The translations under genes and the position numbers were made by a program. The notes under the pieces are model-generated. The model was given only the letters and a program-made list of their open reading frames with translations, was not told where the DNA came from and did no database searches. A DNA stretch of 50,806 bases from Lachnospiraceae bacterium (lineage in GTDB: Bacteria; Bacillota; Clostridia; Lachnospirales; Lachnospiraceae), in NCBI GenBank assembly GCA_014799465.1, contig JAAVHZ010000063.1:1-50806 (forward strand), read 5' to 3'. Shown here one piece after another: positions 39,762-49,102 of this stretch. Numbering within the stretch: position 1 is the stretch's first letter; the number at the start of each line of letters is the position of its first letter.

Positions 39762-40069
39762 GCAGACATAAATACAAATTTACAAATAAGCATAATACAA
39801 CAGGAGGCATTGTGGCATTTTTACTGGGAATAATGGCAGCAGGGCTTATGGTGTGGGCAGTGTACATGGCTTACAGGGACAGAGGAAACAGTGGTACTGA
39901 TATGGGATTAATAGGAACACTGTCATTTTTTGTATCAACGGTAGGACTTTTATTGGGACTATCAAGCTTTAAAGAAGAAGATAAGTTTTATTTATTTTCA
40001 TGGATAGGTACTATTTTATGCGGTATTATATGGTTAATGTTGTGTGCTGTTGTAGTTATAGGAATATAA
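39758..40069 (+). CDS. Three-span membrane protein, DUF6142-like (103 aa)
   Basis: ATG 39758 overlaps the VanZ-like stop as ATGA, the usual sign of coupled translation. The protein has three hydrophobic helices (GGIVAFLLGIMAAGLMVWAV, IGTLSFFVSTVGLLLGL, WIGTILCGIIWLMLCAVVV) and a basic N-terminus. It resembles DUF6142 proteins of Lachnospiraceae. Its function is not known. Confidence 0.65.
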   Translation: MSRHKYKFTNKHNTTGGIVAFLLGIMAAGLMVWAVYMAYRDRGNSGTDMGLIGTLSFFVSTVGLLLGLSSFKEEDKFYLFSWIGTILCGIIWLMLCAVVVIGI

Positions 40070-40085
40070 TGAATTTAAAATATAT

Positions 40086-40114
40086 TTGACTATATTTATA
40101 AGAACTAGTAAAAT
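40086..40114 (+). promoter_or_regulatory. Sigma-A promoter of the purine cluster
   Basis: TTGACT (40086-40091) and TAAAAT (40109-40114) are 17 nt apart. The leader to purE is only about 25 nt, too short for a purine riboswitch, and none is seen. Confidence 0.85.
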
Positions 40115-40146
40115 ATAACTTAATTTATAAAAAGGAGAGAATTATC

Positions 40147-40659
40147 ATGGCAAAAGTGGGAATTATTATGGGAAGTGACTCTGACCTTAAAGTGATGAGC
40201 AAGGCAGCGGACATTCTGGAAGAATTTGGTATAGAGTATGAAATGACTATTATTTCTGCTCATAGGATGCCGGATGTTTTTTATGATTATGCATCCAAAG
40301 CAGAGGAAAGAGGAATTGATGTGATTATTGCAGGAGCAGGCGGAGCAGCCCATCTTCCGGGAATGTGTGCGGCAATATTCAATCTTCCGGTTATAGGAGT
40401 TCCTATTTGCACAAAAACAGTTGGCGGAGTGGATTCGTTATATTCTATAGTCCAGATGCCTTCAGGAATACCGGTAGCAACAGTTGCCATAGATGGTGCT
40501 GCAAATGCAGGAATACTGGCAGCTAAGATTCTTGCCGTATCTGATAAAGATTTACTTAATAAGTTAAAGGATTATAAGGCAGGATTAAAAGATAAGGTTT
40601 CTAAAAAGGCTGAAAAGCTTGAAAAAATAGGTTATGAAGAATATATAAAACAAATGTAG
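40147..40659 (+). CDS. purE: N5-carboxyaminoimidazole ribonucleotide mutase
   Basis: PurE rearranges N5-CAIR to CAIR in IMP synthesis. Class I motifs are evident: GSDSD (about residues 9-13), SAHRMPD (about 39-45) with the catalytic His, and AGAGGAAHLPGM (about 60-71). The 170-residue length is normal. AAGGAGAG precedes the ATG. No purK or purC lies beside it, so those steps are encoded elsewhere. It is the first gene of purE-purM-purN-purD. Confidence 0.96.
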   Translation: MAKVGIIMGSDSDLKVMSKAADILEEFGIEYEMTIISAHRMPDVFYDYASKAEERGIDVIIAGAGGAAHLPGMCAAIFNLPVIGVPICTKTVGGVDSLYSIVQMPSGIPVATVAIDGAANAGILAAKILAVSDKDLLNKLKDYKAGLKDKVSKKAEKLEKIGYEEYIKQM

Positions 40660-40704
40660 AAGTTATATATTTAACATATAATTCAGAAAAAATGGAGGAC
40701 TAAA

Positions 40705-41730
40705 ATGGATTACAAAAAAGCCGGAGTTGATATTGAAGCAGGATATAAATCAGTAGAGCTTATGAAGGAGCATGTAAAAGCTACTATGAGACCTGAAGTA
40801 CTGACTAATATTGGTGGTTTCTCAGGGGCGTTTTCTATGGAAGCATTTAAAAATATGGAAAAGCCTACCCTGGTATCAGGTACAGATGGTGTTGGAACAA
40901 AGCTTAAACTTGCATTTTTAATGGACAGGCATAATACGGTTGGTATAGACTGTGTGGCAATGTGTGTGAACGATATAGCCTGTGCAGGAGGAGAACCGTT
41001 ATTCTTTCTTGACTATATAGCTTGTGGAAAGAATGAGCCGGAAAAGATTGCCACAATAGTAAGTGGCGTTGCAGAAGGATGTAAGCAGTCAGGTGCTGCA
41101 CTTATAGGAGGTGAAACTGCTGAAATGCCGGGATTCTATCCGACAGATGAATACGATTTGGCAGGATTTGCAGTTGGTGTGGTAGATGAAAAAAATCTTA
41201 TTACAGGAAAGAATATAAAAGCAGGAGATGTGCTTGTTGGTATTGCTTCATCAGGTGTACATAGTAACGGATTTTCATTGGTGCGTAAGGTATTTAAAAT
41301 GAATGAAGAAGCACTTAATACATATTATGATTCACTTGGAAATACACTTGGAGATACACTTATTGAGCCTACAAAGATATATGTAAAGGCACTTAGAAGT
41401 GTACGTCAGTCAGGCGTGGATATTAAGGGATGCAGCCATATAACAGGTGGAGGCTTTTATGAAAATATACCACGTATGCTTCATGATGGTGTAAGAGCAG
41501 TAGTTAATAAGAACAGCTATGAAGTTCCGCCTATCTTTAATATGCTTTCCAATGATGGGGATATTGAGGAAGAAATGATGTACAACACATTTAATATGGG
41601 TATAGGAATGGTTCTTGCACTTGATTCTTCAGAGGTTGACAAAGCTATAGCGGCTATTGAGTCAGCAGGAGAAAAAGCATATGTGATAGGTAATGTTGAA
41701 TCAGGAGAAAAAGGAGTAACTTTATGTTAA
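40705..41730 (+). CDS. purM: Phosphoribosylformylglycinamidine cyclo-ligase (AIR synthetase)
   Basis: PurM closes the imidazole ring of FGAM with ATP. The protein opens with [17 protein letters not shown], has [13 protein letters not shown] (about 54-66) and [20 protein letters not shown] (about 75-95), and contains [12 protein letters not shown] and [13 protein letters not shown] in the C-terminal domain. At 341 residues it is full length. GGAGG precedes the ATG, and the stop overlaps the purN start by 7 nt. Confidence 0.97.
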   Translation: MDYKKAGVDIEAGYKSVELMKEHVKATMRPEVLTNIGGFSGAFSMEAFKNMEKPTLVSGTDGVGTKLKLAFLMDRHNTVGIDCVAMCVNDIACAGGEPLFFLDYIACGKNEPEKIATIVSGVAEGCKQSGAALIGGETAEMPGFYPTDEYDLAGFAVGVVDEKNLITGKNIKAGDVLVGIASSGVHSNGFSLVRKVFKMNEEALNTYYDSLGNTLGDTLIEPTKIYVKALRSVRQSGVDIKGCSHITGGGFYENIPRMLHDGVRAVVNKNSYEVPPIFNMLSNDGDIEEEMMYNTFNMGIGMVLALDSSEVDKAIAAIESAGEKAYVIGNVESGEKGVTLC

Positions 41731-42350
41731 GTATAGGTGTACTTGTATCTGGAGGAGGCACAAACCTTCAGGCAGTTATTGATGCTTTAAATTCCGGGAA
41801 AATAACAAATGCCCGCATAGAGGTAGTTATAAGCAATAATAAGAATGCTTATGCTTTGGAAAGAGCAAGAAATAATGATATAGAGGCATTGTGCATATCT
41901 CCTAAGGATTTTGATGACAGAAGTCATTTCAATCAGGCACTTATCAATAAGTTGGATGAATATAATCTTGATTTAATAGTATTAGCAGGGTGTATGGTGG
42001 TGCTTCCTGCTGAACTTATACAGAAGTACAGAAACAGGATAATAAATATACATCCATCACTTATACCTTCATTTTGTGGTAAAGGATATTATGGTCTGCA
42101 TGTACATGAAGAGGTATTGGCAAGGGGGGTCAGGATTACAGGTGCTACAGTACATTTTGTAGATGAAGGCACAGATACAGGACCGATAATTCTGCAAAAA
42201 GCGGTAGAAGTAAAGTATGATGATACTCCGGAAATACTTCAGAAAAGAGTGATGGAACAGGCTGAATGGCAAATTATGCCTGAAGCGATAGACCTGATAG
42301 CTAACGGAAGAATCAGCGTTGAAGATGGTAAGGTAAAGATTGCAGATTAG
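41724..42350 (+). CDS. purN: Phosphoribosylglycinamide formyltransferase
   Basis: PurN transfers a formyl group from 10-formyl-THF to GAR. The GAR-binding SGGGTNLQ is at residues 9-16. The catalytic triad region is present: [18 protein letters not shown] (His at about 109) and [14 protein letters not shown] (Asp at about 146). Asn of the triad is probably in the segment just before IHPS. The length of 208 residues is normal. It overlaps purM by 7 nt and is followed at once by purD. Confidence 0.96.
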   Translation: MLSIGVLVSGGGTNLQAVIDALNSGKITNARIEVVISNNKNAYALERARNNDIEALCISPKDFDDRSHFNQALINKLDEYNLDLIVLAGCMVVLPAELIQKYRNRIINIHPSLIPSFCGKGYYGLHVHEEVLARGVRITGATVHFVDEGTDTGPIILQKAVEVKYDDTPEILQKRVMEQAEWQIMPEAIDLIANGRISVEDGKVKIAD

Positions 42351-42371
42351 ATGAAAGGCTTGGTGTTAAGG

Positions 42372-43643
42372 ATGAAGATTTTATTAGTAGGAGGCGGCGG
42401 AAGAGAGCACGCACTTGCATGGAAAATCAGACAGAGTAAAAGAGTGGAAAAGTTATACTGTGCACCCGGCAATGCAGGTATTTCAGAACTTGCAGAATGT
42501 GCAGATATAGGTGTAATGGAATTTGACAGACTTGTAGAGTTTGCCAAAGAGAAACAGATAGATATGACAATAATAGCCCCTGATGACCCGTTGGCAGCAG
42601 GTGCAGTGGATGCATTTGAGGCAGCAGGACTGAAAGCTTTTGGTCCTAAAAAGAATGCGGCTATACTTGAGGGTTCCAAAGCATTTTCAAAAGATTTAAT
42701 GAAAAAATATGGAATACCTACGGCAGCATATGAAACATTTGATACTCCTGAATCAGCACTTTCCTACCTTGAAAATGCCAAATTTCCTATAGTTCTGAAG
42801 GCGGATGGTCTTGCATTGGGAAAAGGTGTACTTATATGTAATACAAAGGAAGAGGCGAAAGATGGTGTCAAGACACTTATGCTTGACAAACAGTTTGGTT
42901 CAGCAGGAAACAGGATAGTAATTGAAGAATATATGACAGGGCGTGAAGTTTCGGTGTTGTCATTTGTAGATGGAAAGAGTATAAAGATAATGACATCTGC
43001 ACAGGATCATAAACGTGCAAAGGATGGAGATAAGGGACTTAATACAGGAGGAATGGGTACATTTTCACCAAGTCCTTTTTATACAGACGAGATAGACAGT
43101 TTTTGTAGAGAGAATATATACCAGAAGACGGTTGATGCCATGAAGAGTGAAGGCAGGGAATTTAAAGGAGTTATATTTTTTGGACTTATGCTTACAAAAG
43201 ATGGTCCAAAGGTATTGGAATACAATGCACGCTTTGGTGATCCGGAGGCACAGGTTGTACTGCCGAGAATGAAAAATGATATAGTAGACATTTTTGAGGC
43301 TTGTATTGATGGTACTTTAGATAATATTGAACTTGAATTTGAGGATAACGCAGCAGTGTGTGTAGTACTGGCATCTGACGGATACCCGGAGCATTATGAA
43401 AAGGGATATGAAATAAAAGGTCTTGATAATTTTAAAGATAAAGAAGGATATTATGTATTTCATGCCGGAAGCAGTAAAAAAGACGGAACTGTAGTTACAA
43501 ACGGCGGAAGAGTTCTTGGCATAACTGCTAAAGGCGAAAACCTTGTAAAAGCACGTGAAAATGCATATGAAGCGGTAAAATGGATAAACTTTGACAATAA
43601 ATATATGCGTAATGATATAGGAAAAGCTATAGATGAAGTATAA
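42372..43643 (+). CDS. purD: Phosphoribosylamine-glycine ligase
   Basis: PurD ligates glycine to phosphoribosylamine with ATP. The N-terminus MKILLVGGGGREHALAWKI fixes the start at 42372; the frame is open for 7 more codons back to the purN stop. ATP-grasp features are clear: PIVLKADGLALGKGV (about 135-149), DHKRAKDGDKGLNTGGMGTFSP (about 213-235, given here only in outline) and EYNARFGDPEAQV (about 280-292). At 423 residues it is full length. Confidence 0.96.
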   Translation: MKILLVGGGGREHALAWKIRQSKRVEKLYCAPGNAGISELAECADIGVMEFDRLVEFAKEKQIDMTIIAPDDPLAAGAVDAFEAAGLKAFGPKKNAAILEGSKAFSKDLMKKYGIPTAAYETFDTPESALSYLENAKFPIVLKADGLALGKGVLICNTKEEAKDGVKTLMLDKQFGSAGNRIVIEEYMTGREVSVLSFVDGKSIKIMTSAQDHKRAKDGDKGLNTGGMGTFSPSPFYTDEIDSFCRENIYQKTVDAMKSEGREFKGVIFFGLMLTKDGPKVLEYNARFGDPEAQVVLPRMKNDIVDIFEACIDGTLDNIELEFEDNAAVCVVLASDGYPEHYEKGYEIKGLDNFKDKEGYYVFHAGSSKKDGTVVTNGGRVLGITAKGENLVKARENAYEAVKWINFDNKYMRNDIGKAIDEV

Positions 43644-43666
43644 AGTGTGAGAAGATGTTCACACTT
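43643..43666. repeat. Hairpin after purD
   Basis: AAGTGTGA and its inverse TCACACTT flank an 8-nt loop directly at the purD stop. There is no T tract, so it may protect the mRNA 3' end or act as a weak terminator. Its first bases resemble one arm of the 62-nt palindrome at 11522, but the rest differs. Confidence 0.5.
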
Positions 43667-43702
43667 AAAGAACTATGAGTCATAATTAAATGGAGGAAAA
43701 CG

Positions 43703-45505
43703 ATGAGTAAATATTTAAAACAACTGACGGTATGTGCTGCTGTTGTTTTCTGTTGTATCATAACAGGATATATATCTGTTTATGCGGCAACTGCAAATAT
43801 AGATATACCTGCACAGAGTGTTGCAAACGGAGAAGAAGTGCATGTAAATGTAAACGTTACATCTGAGGAAAATATAGGAACCTTTGATTTGAGAATTACA
43901 TATGACAGTTCAATTCTTGAGTATGTGAGTGGTGCAGATAATGGTGGAAGCGGAGTACTTCAGGTACTTAATTCTGAACTGAACCAGACTAACACTGTTA
44001 CAAAGGAACTTGTATTCAGGGCATTAAAAGAAGGCAGCAGTGATATTGCCGTTCAGGCAGCCAGTAGTAATGTGCTGGATATGGGAGCTAATCCTATGGA
44101 TATTGCAGGAGGTTTGGGTAATATTACTGTAGGAAGCAGTGATGGAGCATCATCAGACAATAATCTTGCATCTTTAAGTATAAGCGGAGTGGATAGTGAG
44201 GGCAGCAGTCAAGATTTGGTGATTACCCCTGAATTTTCACAGGATGTTACGGAATATAGAGCAGAAGTTGGTGAAAATATAGTCAGATTGTCAGTATCTG
44301 CCATAGTATCGAATCCGTCTGCAAATGCAAAAATATCAGGAGTGCAGTTAGAGCCGGGTGATAATCTTACAACAGTGGCAGTGACGGCAGCTGACGGTCA
44401 GGTAAAAGAATATAAAATATATACCGTTAAAAATGGAGGAACTCCGTCAGAAGGAAATACGACAAATACGGATTTGCTGCCTGTACCAGAAGATTTGTCA
44501 CCGGTGTTTTCTGAAAAAACAGGTAAATATATAATACAGACATTTGATGAAATTGGTATACCAGAAGGCTTTGTACCCTGCGGATACAATTATGGTGACA
44601 GACCTGTTGCGGCACTTTCAGGATTTAACGGTTCTGTAATTTCCATATGTCTTGCCGATGATGAAAATGGTGCAAATGCAGCATTATTTATCTACAATGA
44701 AAGTATGGACAGCTTCACTTTATACAATGCCTGTATGGTTAATGAAAAACCATATGTAATGCTTACACCTGATAAAGATACAGTTATACCGGAAGGATTT
44801 AACGAGACGGTTGTAAAAATAAACGGTGTGGATACGATGTCATGGCAGGGAGGAATGTACTCTGATTATTCGGAGATTTATCTGTTGTATGCTGCAAACA
44901 ATCTTGGTGAAAAAGGATTTTACATATATGACTCATTGGAAGGAGTACTAGTAAGATTCCCATCATCAGGCAGTGATAATAAAGTTACCTCTGATTCTGA
45001 GCTGCAATCTAAGTATGATGAACTGAAAAAGCAGGTTAGTGAAGATGATATTATAAAGTTGGAAATAATTATCGGTTATTCTGTTTTATGTATTATTTTA
45101 ATAATATATGTGTCAGTTCTTATCTATAAACTGAAGAAATTAAAACCTGAGGATGAAGATGAAGAGGAATTGGAAGAGTCTGCAGAAATAACATCAGATA
45201 TTGACAGTAGTTTAGATGAAAAAGCAAAGCCTAAATTAAAGCTTGATATGGCGATGCAGGCTAATGAAGTGAAAACGGAAACGCTTGCAAATGACGTGAA
45301 TGCAATACTTGATGAAGATAAGACTGAAGAAGTGGAAAAGAAAGAAGAAGAGAAAAAGGCGGAAGAAGAGAATGAAAATTCTATAAATGATAATACCGGT
45401 GAAACCAAAGATGACAATGCAGATAAAACTGAAGCTAAGGATGAGGCACAAGGTGAAGGTTTAGGTATTGTATTTGTAGATTTAGAAGATGATTCAAAAA
45501 AATAA
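43703..45505 (+). CDS. Membrane-anchored cohesin-like protein with acidic tail (600 aa)
   Basis: A signal peptide is seen at residues 1-29 (hydrophobic LTVCAAVVFCCIITGYISVYA). A cohesin-type beta domain follows (about 32-145, with FDLRITYDSSILEY). A cadherin-like beta-sandwich domain comes next (about 155-250, with SLSISGVDSEG and FSQDVTEYRAEVGENIV), then a further extracellular beta region (270-430). One transmembrane helix lies at about 455-478 (LEIIIGYSVLCIILIIYVSVL). The last ~120 residues are cytoplasmic and very rich in Glu, Asp and Lys. Cohesin domains bind dockerins in cellulosomes, but lone copies also act in cell-surface assembly. GGAGG precedes ATG 43703. Confidence 0.75.
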   Translation: MSKYLKQLTVCAAVVFCCIITGYISVYAATANIDIPAQSVANGEEVHVNVNVTSEENIGTFDLRITYDSSILEYVSGADNGGSGVLQVLNSELNQTNTVTKELVFRALKEGSSDIAVQAASSNVLDMGANPMDIAGGLGNITVGSSDGASSDNNLASLSISGVDSEGSSQDLVITPEFSQDVTEYRAEVGENIVRLSVSAIVSNPSANAKISGVQLEPGDNLTTVAVTAADGQVKEYKIYTVKNGGTPSEGNTTNTDLLPVPEDLSPVFSEKTGKYIIQTFDEIGIPEGFVPCGYNYGDRPVAALSGFNGSVISICLADDENGANAALFIYNESMDSFTLYNACMVNEKPYVMLTPDKDTVIPEGFNETVVKINGVDTMSWQGGMYSDYSEIYLLYAANNLGEKGFYIYDSLEGVLVRFPSSGSDNKVTSDSELQSKYDELKKQVSEDDIIKLEIIIGYSVLCIILIIYVSVLIYKLKKLKPEDEDEEELEESAEITSDIDSSLDEKAKPKLKLDMAMQANEVKTETLANDVNAILDEDKTEEVEKKEEEKKAEEENENSINDNTGETKDDNADKTEAKDEAQGEGLGIVFVDLEDDSKK

Positions 45506-45511
45506 AATGTT

Positions 45512-45568
45512 AAAAGGGACTTTTGCAAAAACTGTGATAAATTATCCGGTTATCAAAAGTTCCTTTTA
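45512..45568 (+). terminator. Terminator after the cohesin-like gene
   Basis: AAAAGGGACTTTTG and CAAAAGTTCCTTTT form the stem around a ~27-nt loop and end in a T-rich stretch. It lies a few bases after the stop. The A-rich left flank allows it to work weakly in both directions. Confidence 0.7.
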
Positions 45569-45585
45569 TCATATGGATTTTATAA

Positions 45586-45614
45586 TTGAAATAAAGTGGA
45601 ATGTGTGATAGTAT
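45586..45614 (+). promoter_or_regulatory. Sigma-A promoter of gntR-clpC
   Basis: TTGAAA (45586-45591) and TAGTAT (45609-45614) are 17 nt apart. About 70 nt of leader precede the GntR start. I see no CtsR operator (GGTCAAA repeat) or CIRCE element near it. Confidence 0.65.
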
Positions 45615-45683
45615 TAGTATAACAGATATAACTGGTGCGTCAGTGCACAAGATTCAATTGTTGATAGAAAGAAGGCAGATAAT

Positions 45684-46058
45684 ATGCTGATAACTATTGA
45701 TTTTAACAGTGATGAAGCGATATATATGCAATTAAGAAACCAGATTATAGTAGCAATAGCCATGGAAAGAATCAGAGAGGGTGATACATTACCTTCGGTC
45801 AGGCAGTTGGCGGATAATATTGGTATAAATATGCATACTGTAAATAAAGCATATTCCGTACTACGTCAGGATGGAATAGTAAAGTTGGATAGAAGGCATG
45901 GAGCAATTGTTGCACTTGATGCAGATAAAATTCGTGCTATAGAAGAAATGAAACAGGAAATGGACATGGTTATAGCTAAGGCTATATGTAAAAATATATC
46001 TATAGATGAGGTTCATCAGGCAGTTGAGAGGATATTCAGTGAATATAAGAATCAATAA
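45684..46058 (+). CDS. GntR-family transcriptional regulator, YtrA-like (124 aa)
   Basis: The winged HTH covers about residues 10-78 (AIYMQLRNQIIVAIAMERI, LPSVRQLADNIGINMHTVNK, DGIVKLDRRHGAIV). Only a short ~45-residue helical tail follows, which defines the YtrA subgroup that usually regulates its own operon in response to cell-envelope or other signals. It lies 21 nt before the clpC start, so it very likely forms an operon with clpC and may control it. AAGAAGG precedes ATG 45684. Confidence 0.9.
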   Translation: MLITIDFNSDEAIYMQLRNQIIVAIAMERIREGDTLPSVRQLADNIGINMHTVNKAYSVLRQDGIVKLDRRHGAIVALDADKIRAIEEMKQEMDMVIAKAICKNISIDEVHQAVERIFSEYKNQ

Positions 46059-46079
46059 TAATTTGTGGAGGGCATAAAA

Positions 46080-48539
46080 TTGACAGATAAACGTTTTACA
46101 AATAAATCTAAAGAAGCATTGGAGGCAGCAGAGAAGATTGCAAGGGAAAAAGAACATGGATATGTGGGTAGTGAACATATACTGGCAGGACTTGTTCATG
46201 TTAAGGATTGCACATCTTCTGTTATTCTCAAAAAATATGGTGTGACAGTTGATAAAATTCTTGAATTGATGGAGAATTTTATATCACCGGTTAAACCGGT
46301 AAATGTTGCAGAACCTGAGGGGTTCACACCAAAATCCAAAGTTATACTGGAAAACAGTATGAATGAAGCAAAGCGTTTCCATGCATCTGAAGTTGGTACA
46401 GAACATATATTGATATCCATTTTAAAAGAACAGGACAGTGTTGCGGCACGTCTTTTAAATACATTGGGTATCAATATACAGAAAATGTATATTGATATTA
46501 TTTCTGCCATGGGTAAAGATATTAATCAGTATAAAGATGATTTTCAAAATGGGAAAATGTCACAAGTACAGGGAAATAAAGGTAAGGCGGCTTCATCTAT
46601 GATGTCGCAGTATACGGTAAATCTTAATGAAATGGTCAGAAACGGTGAAATGGATCCTGTAATCGGAAGAAAGACTGAGATGACCAGAGTGACACAGATA
46701 TTGTGCAGACGCACTAAAAATAATCCGTGTCTCGTAGGGGAACCGGGAGTTGGAAAGACGGCAATAGTAGAAGGGCTTGCAGCACTTATAGAATACGGGA
46801 ATGTACCTGAAATCATACGTGACAAGAAAATAATGACATTGGATATAGCTGCTATGGTGGCCGGTTCAAAGTACAGAGGAGAGTTTGAGGAAAGGATAAA
46901 AAGGGTTATACAGGAAGCAAAATCAGACGGAAATATTATACTTTTTATAGATGAAATTCATACCATTATCGGAGCCGGAGGTGCGGAGGGCTCAATAGAT
47001 GCCGCAAACATATTAAAACCTGCACTGGCACGTGGAGAGATACAGGTTATCGGAGCAACTACAATAAGTGAATATAGAAAGCATTTTGAAAAAGATGCGG
47101 CACTTGCCAGAAGATTCCAGCCGGTAAATGTAGAAGAACCATCAGAGCAAGACACTATTGATATTCTTTTAGGACTTAAAGAAAAGTATGAAGAACATCA
47201 TAATGTAACTATAACAGATGATGCAATAAATTCGGCTGTTAAAATGTCAGAAAGATATATTAATGACAGATTTTTACCGGATAAAGCCATTGACCTTATT
47301 GATGAAGCGGCTTCTAAGGTAAGGCTAAATTCGATATCATCACAGTCACGATACCAAAAGCTTGAAGAAGAGATAGCAATATTGTCAAATGATAAGGAAG
47401 AAGCTATAAAGAACGAACAGTATGAATTAGCCTCTTCGCTGAAGAAAAGTCAGGCGAAGAAAGAGGAAAAACTGGCAAAATTAAAAGAAAAACAGGATTC
47501 AGAAGGCAGAAATGAACATGTAGTCGGCGAAAACGAGATAGCACAAGTTGTGGCAGAATGGACTAAAATACCTGTAAAACAATTAGAAGAAGCTGAGATG
47601 ACAAGGCTTTCAAAGTTGGAATCAGAACTTCACAAAAGGGTTATTGGTCAGTCAGAAGCGGTTGAAGCAGTTGCAAAGGCAGTCAGAAGAGGCAGGGTAG
47701 GATTAAAAGACCCTAAAAGACCTATCGGCTCATTTCTGTTTCTGGGACCTACAGGAGTTGGAAAAACAGAACTTTCTAAAGCACTGGCAGAAAGTGTTTT
47801 TGGCAGTGAACAGTCAATTATACGTGTTGATATGTCAGAATATATGGAAAAACATAGTGTATCTAAGCTTATAGGTTCACCTCCGGGATATGTGGGATAT
47901 GAAGAAGGCGGACAGCTAAGTGAACGTGTACGCCGTAACCCATATTCGGTAGTACTTTTTGACGAAATAGAAAAGGCACATCCGGATGTATTCAATATAC
48001 TTCTGCAGGTACTTGATGAAGGTCATATCACTGACAGTAACGGAAGAAAGGTTGATTTTAAAAATACTATTATAATTATGACTTCTAATGTAGGTGCACA
48101 AAAAATAATAGACCCTAAGAGACTGGGGTTTGCAGCAGGTAATGACGAAAAAGCAGATTATGATAAAATGAAAAAGTCAGTAATGGATGAGGTGAAACTG
48201 TTATTCAAGCCGGAATTTATAAACAGGATTGATGAGATACAGGTATTCCATTCGCTTACAAAGGAAAATATGAAGCAGATTGTAGCAATTATGCTTAAAG
48301 AAATTGTTCAAAGGGCAAAGGAACAGTTGGGAATTCAGTTGGTTGTGACATCAACTGCAAAGACAAAACTGGTAGAAGATGCATATGACAGTAAATATGG
48401 TGCAAGACCATTAAGACGTAAAATACAATCTATAATAGAAGATAAAGTTACGGAAGAAATACTAAATGGCAGTGTAGTAAGTGGTAGTAAAGTAACCATA
48501 TCAGTATCAGAAAAAAAGTTTAAAATTTCTGTTGCTTAA
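46080..48539 (+). CDS. clpC: ATP-dependent Clp protease ATPase subunit ClpC
   Basis: ClpC is a hexameric AAA+ unfoldase that feeds proteins into ClpP. Two Clp_N repeats occupy residues ~1-145. The first AAA domain has GEPGVGKT (220-227) and [12 protein letters not shown]-like coiled middle (about 410-470, [20 protein letters not shown]) follows. The second AAA domain has GPTGVGKT (556-563), [11 protein letters not shown] and a C-terminal D2-small domain. TTG 46080 is chosen because GGAGGG lies 8 nt before it. The upstream GTG overlaps that site. No mcsA, mcsB or ctsR accompanies it. Confidence 0.95.
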   Translation: MTDKRFTNKSKEALEAAEKIAREKEHGYVGSEHILAGLVHVKDCTSSVILKKYGVTVDKILELMENFISPVKPVNVAEPEGFTPKSKVILENSMNEAKRFHASEVGTEHILISILKEQDSVAARLLNTLGINIQKMYIDIISAMGKDINQYKDDFQNGKMSQVQGNKGKAASSMMSQYTVNLNEMVRNGEMDPVIGRKTEMTRVTQILCRRTKNNPCLVGEPGVGKTAIVEGLAALIEYGNVPEIIRDKKIMTLDIAAMVAGSKYRGEFEERIKRVIQEAKSDGNIILFIDEIHTIIGAGGAEGSIDAANILKPALARGEIQVIGATTISEYRKHFEKDAALARRFQPVNVEEPSEQDTIDILLGLKEKYEEHHNVTITDDAINSAVKMSERYINDRFLPDKAIDLIDEAASKVRLNSISSQSRYQKLEEEIAILSNDKEEAIKNEQYELASSLKKSQAKKEEKLAKLKEKQDSEGRNEHVVGENEIAQVVAEWTKIPVKQLEEAEMTRLSKLESELHKRVIGQSEAVEAVAKAVRRGRVGLKDPKRPIGSFLFLGPTGVGKTELSKALAESVFGSEQSIIRVDMSEYMEKHSVSKLIGSPPGYVGYEEGGQLSERVRRNPYSVVLFDEIEKAHPDVFNILLQVLDEGHITDSNGRKVDFKNTIIIMTSNVGAQKIIDPKRLGFAAGNDEKADYDKMKKSVMDEVKLLFKPEFINRIDEIQVFHSLTKENMKQIVAIMLKEIVQRAKEQLGIQLVVTSTAKTKLVEDAYDSKYGARPLRRKIQSIIEDKVTEEILNGSVVSGSKVTISVSEKKFKISVA

Positions 48540-48646
48540 TTAATATACCAGTAGCAAATTTATTGAGGATGATATATAATTATAGTATGGAACAGATTCA
48601 AGATTTGATATCAGAATCAAATATAAAAATACCAGGAGGATTAAGT

Positions 48647-49060
48647 ATGTCAGTAGTGAAAGAATTGTTACGCACAGAGGATAATGGCAGTATCAGCTTT
48701 GGCAACTATGAGCTTGACACTAAATCAAAGTTATCTGACTTTGAATACAAAGGAGATTTATATAAGGTTAAAACATTTAAAGAGATTACAAAACTTGAGC
48801 GAAACGGAATGTTTGTTTACGAATCGGTACCAGGTACTGCTGTAAGCAATTTCAATGAAGAAAACGGAGTTATGGAATTTATGGTTGAAGGCAGTGAGGA
48901 TGCACAGGTTACTGTAGAAGCTGAAGATGGTGCTGAATATAAGGTATATATAAATAATACTAACGTAGGTAAAATGAAATCAAATTTCGGAGGTAAACTT
49001 GTTCTAAGTGTTGAACTTGAAAGTGGCAAACCTGTAAATGTAAAAATAGTCAGAATATAA
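48647..49060 (+). CDS. Conserved Lachnospiraceae protein often named endosialidase (137 aa)
   Basis: ATG 48647 is preceded by AGGAGGA. The open frame reaches back to 48563 but has no ribosome site there. The product MSVVKELLRTEDNGSISFGN is a beta-rich protein. Related short proteins in databases carry the name endosialidase, but at 137 residues no sialidase active site is evident and the name is doubtful. It lies between clpC and radA in the same direction, which is a common arrangement in this family. Its real function is unknown. Confidence 0.75.
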   Translation: MSVVKELLRTEDNGSISFGNYELDTKSKLSDFEYKGDLYKVKTFKEITKLERNGMFVYESVPGTAVSNFNEENGVMEFMVEGSEDAQVTVEAEDGAEYKVYINNTNVGKMKSNFGGKLVLSVELESGKPVNVKIVRI

Positions 49061-49102
49061 AAATTTTAAAAGACTAAAATTTTGGCAAGGGAGAAAGTAT
49101 AT

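Noticed and set aside
40070-40146. Purine riboswitch upstream of purE
   Set aside because: The leader is only about 25 nt after the promoter and shows none of the conserved three-way junction sequence.
43643-43666. Third copy of the 62-nt palindrome
   Set aside because: It shares only AGTGTGAGAAGA with the repeat and then forms its own simple 8-bp hairpin.
45124-45528. Long ORF antisense to the cohesin-like gene
   Set aside because: It is a serine-rich mirror of the acidic Glu/Asp tail, with no start signals; a shadow of the true gene.
45650-45670. Second IS630 end, because of AATTGTTGATAG
   Set aside because: Only 12 bases match the IS end, with no transposase nearby and a promoter region on both sides; likely chance.
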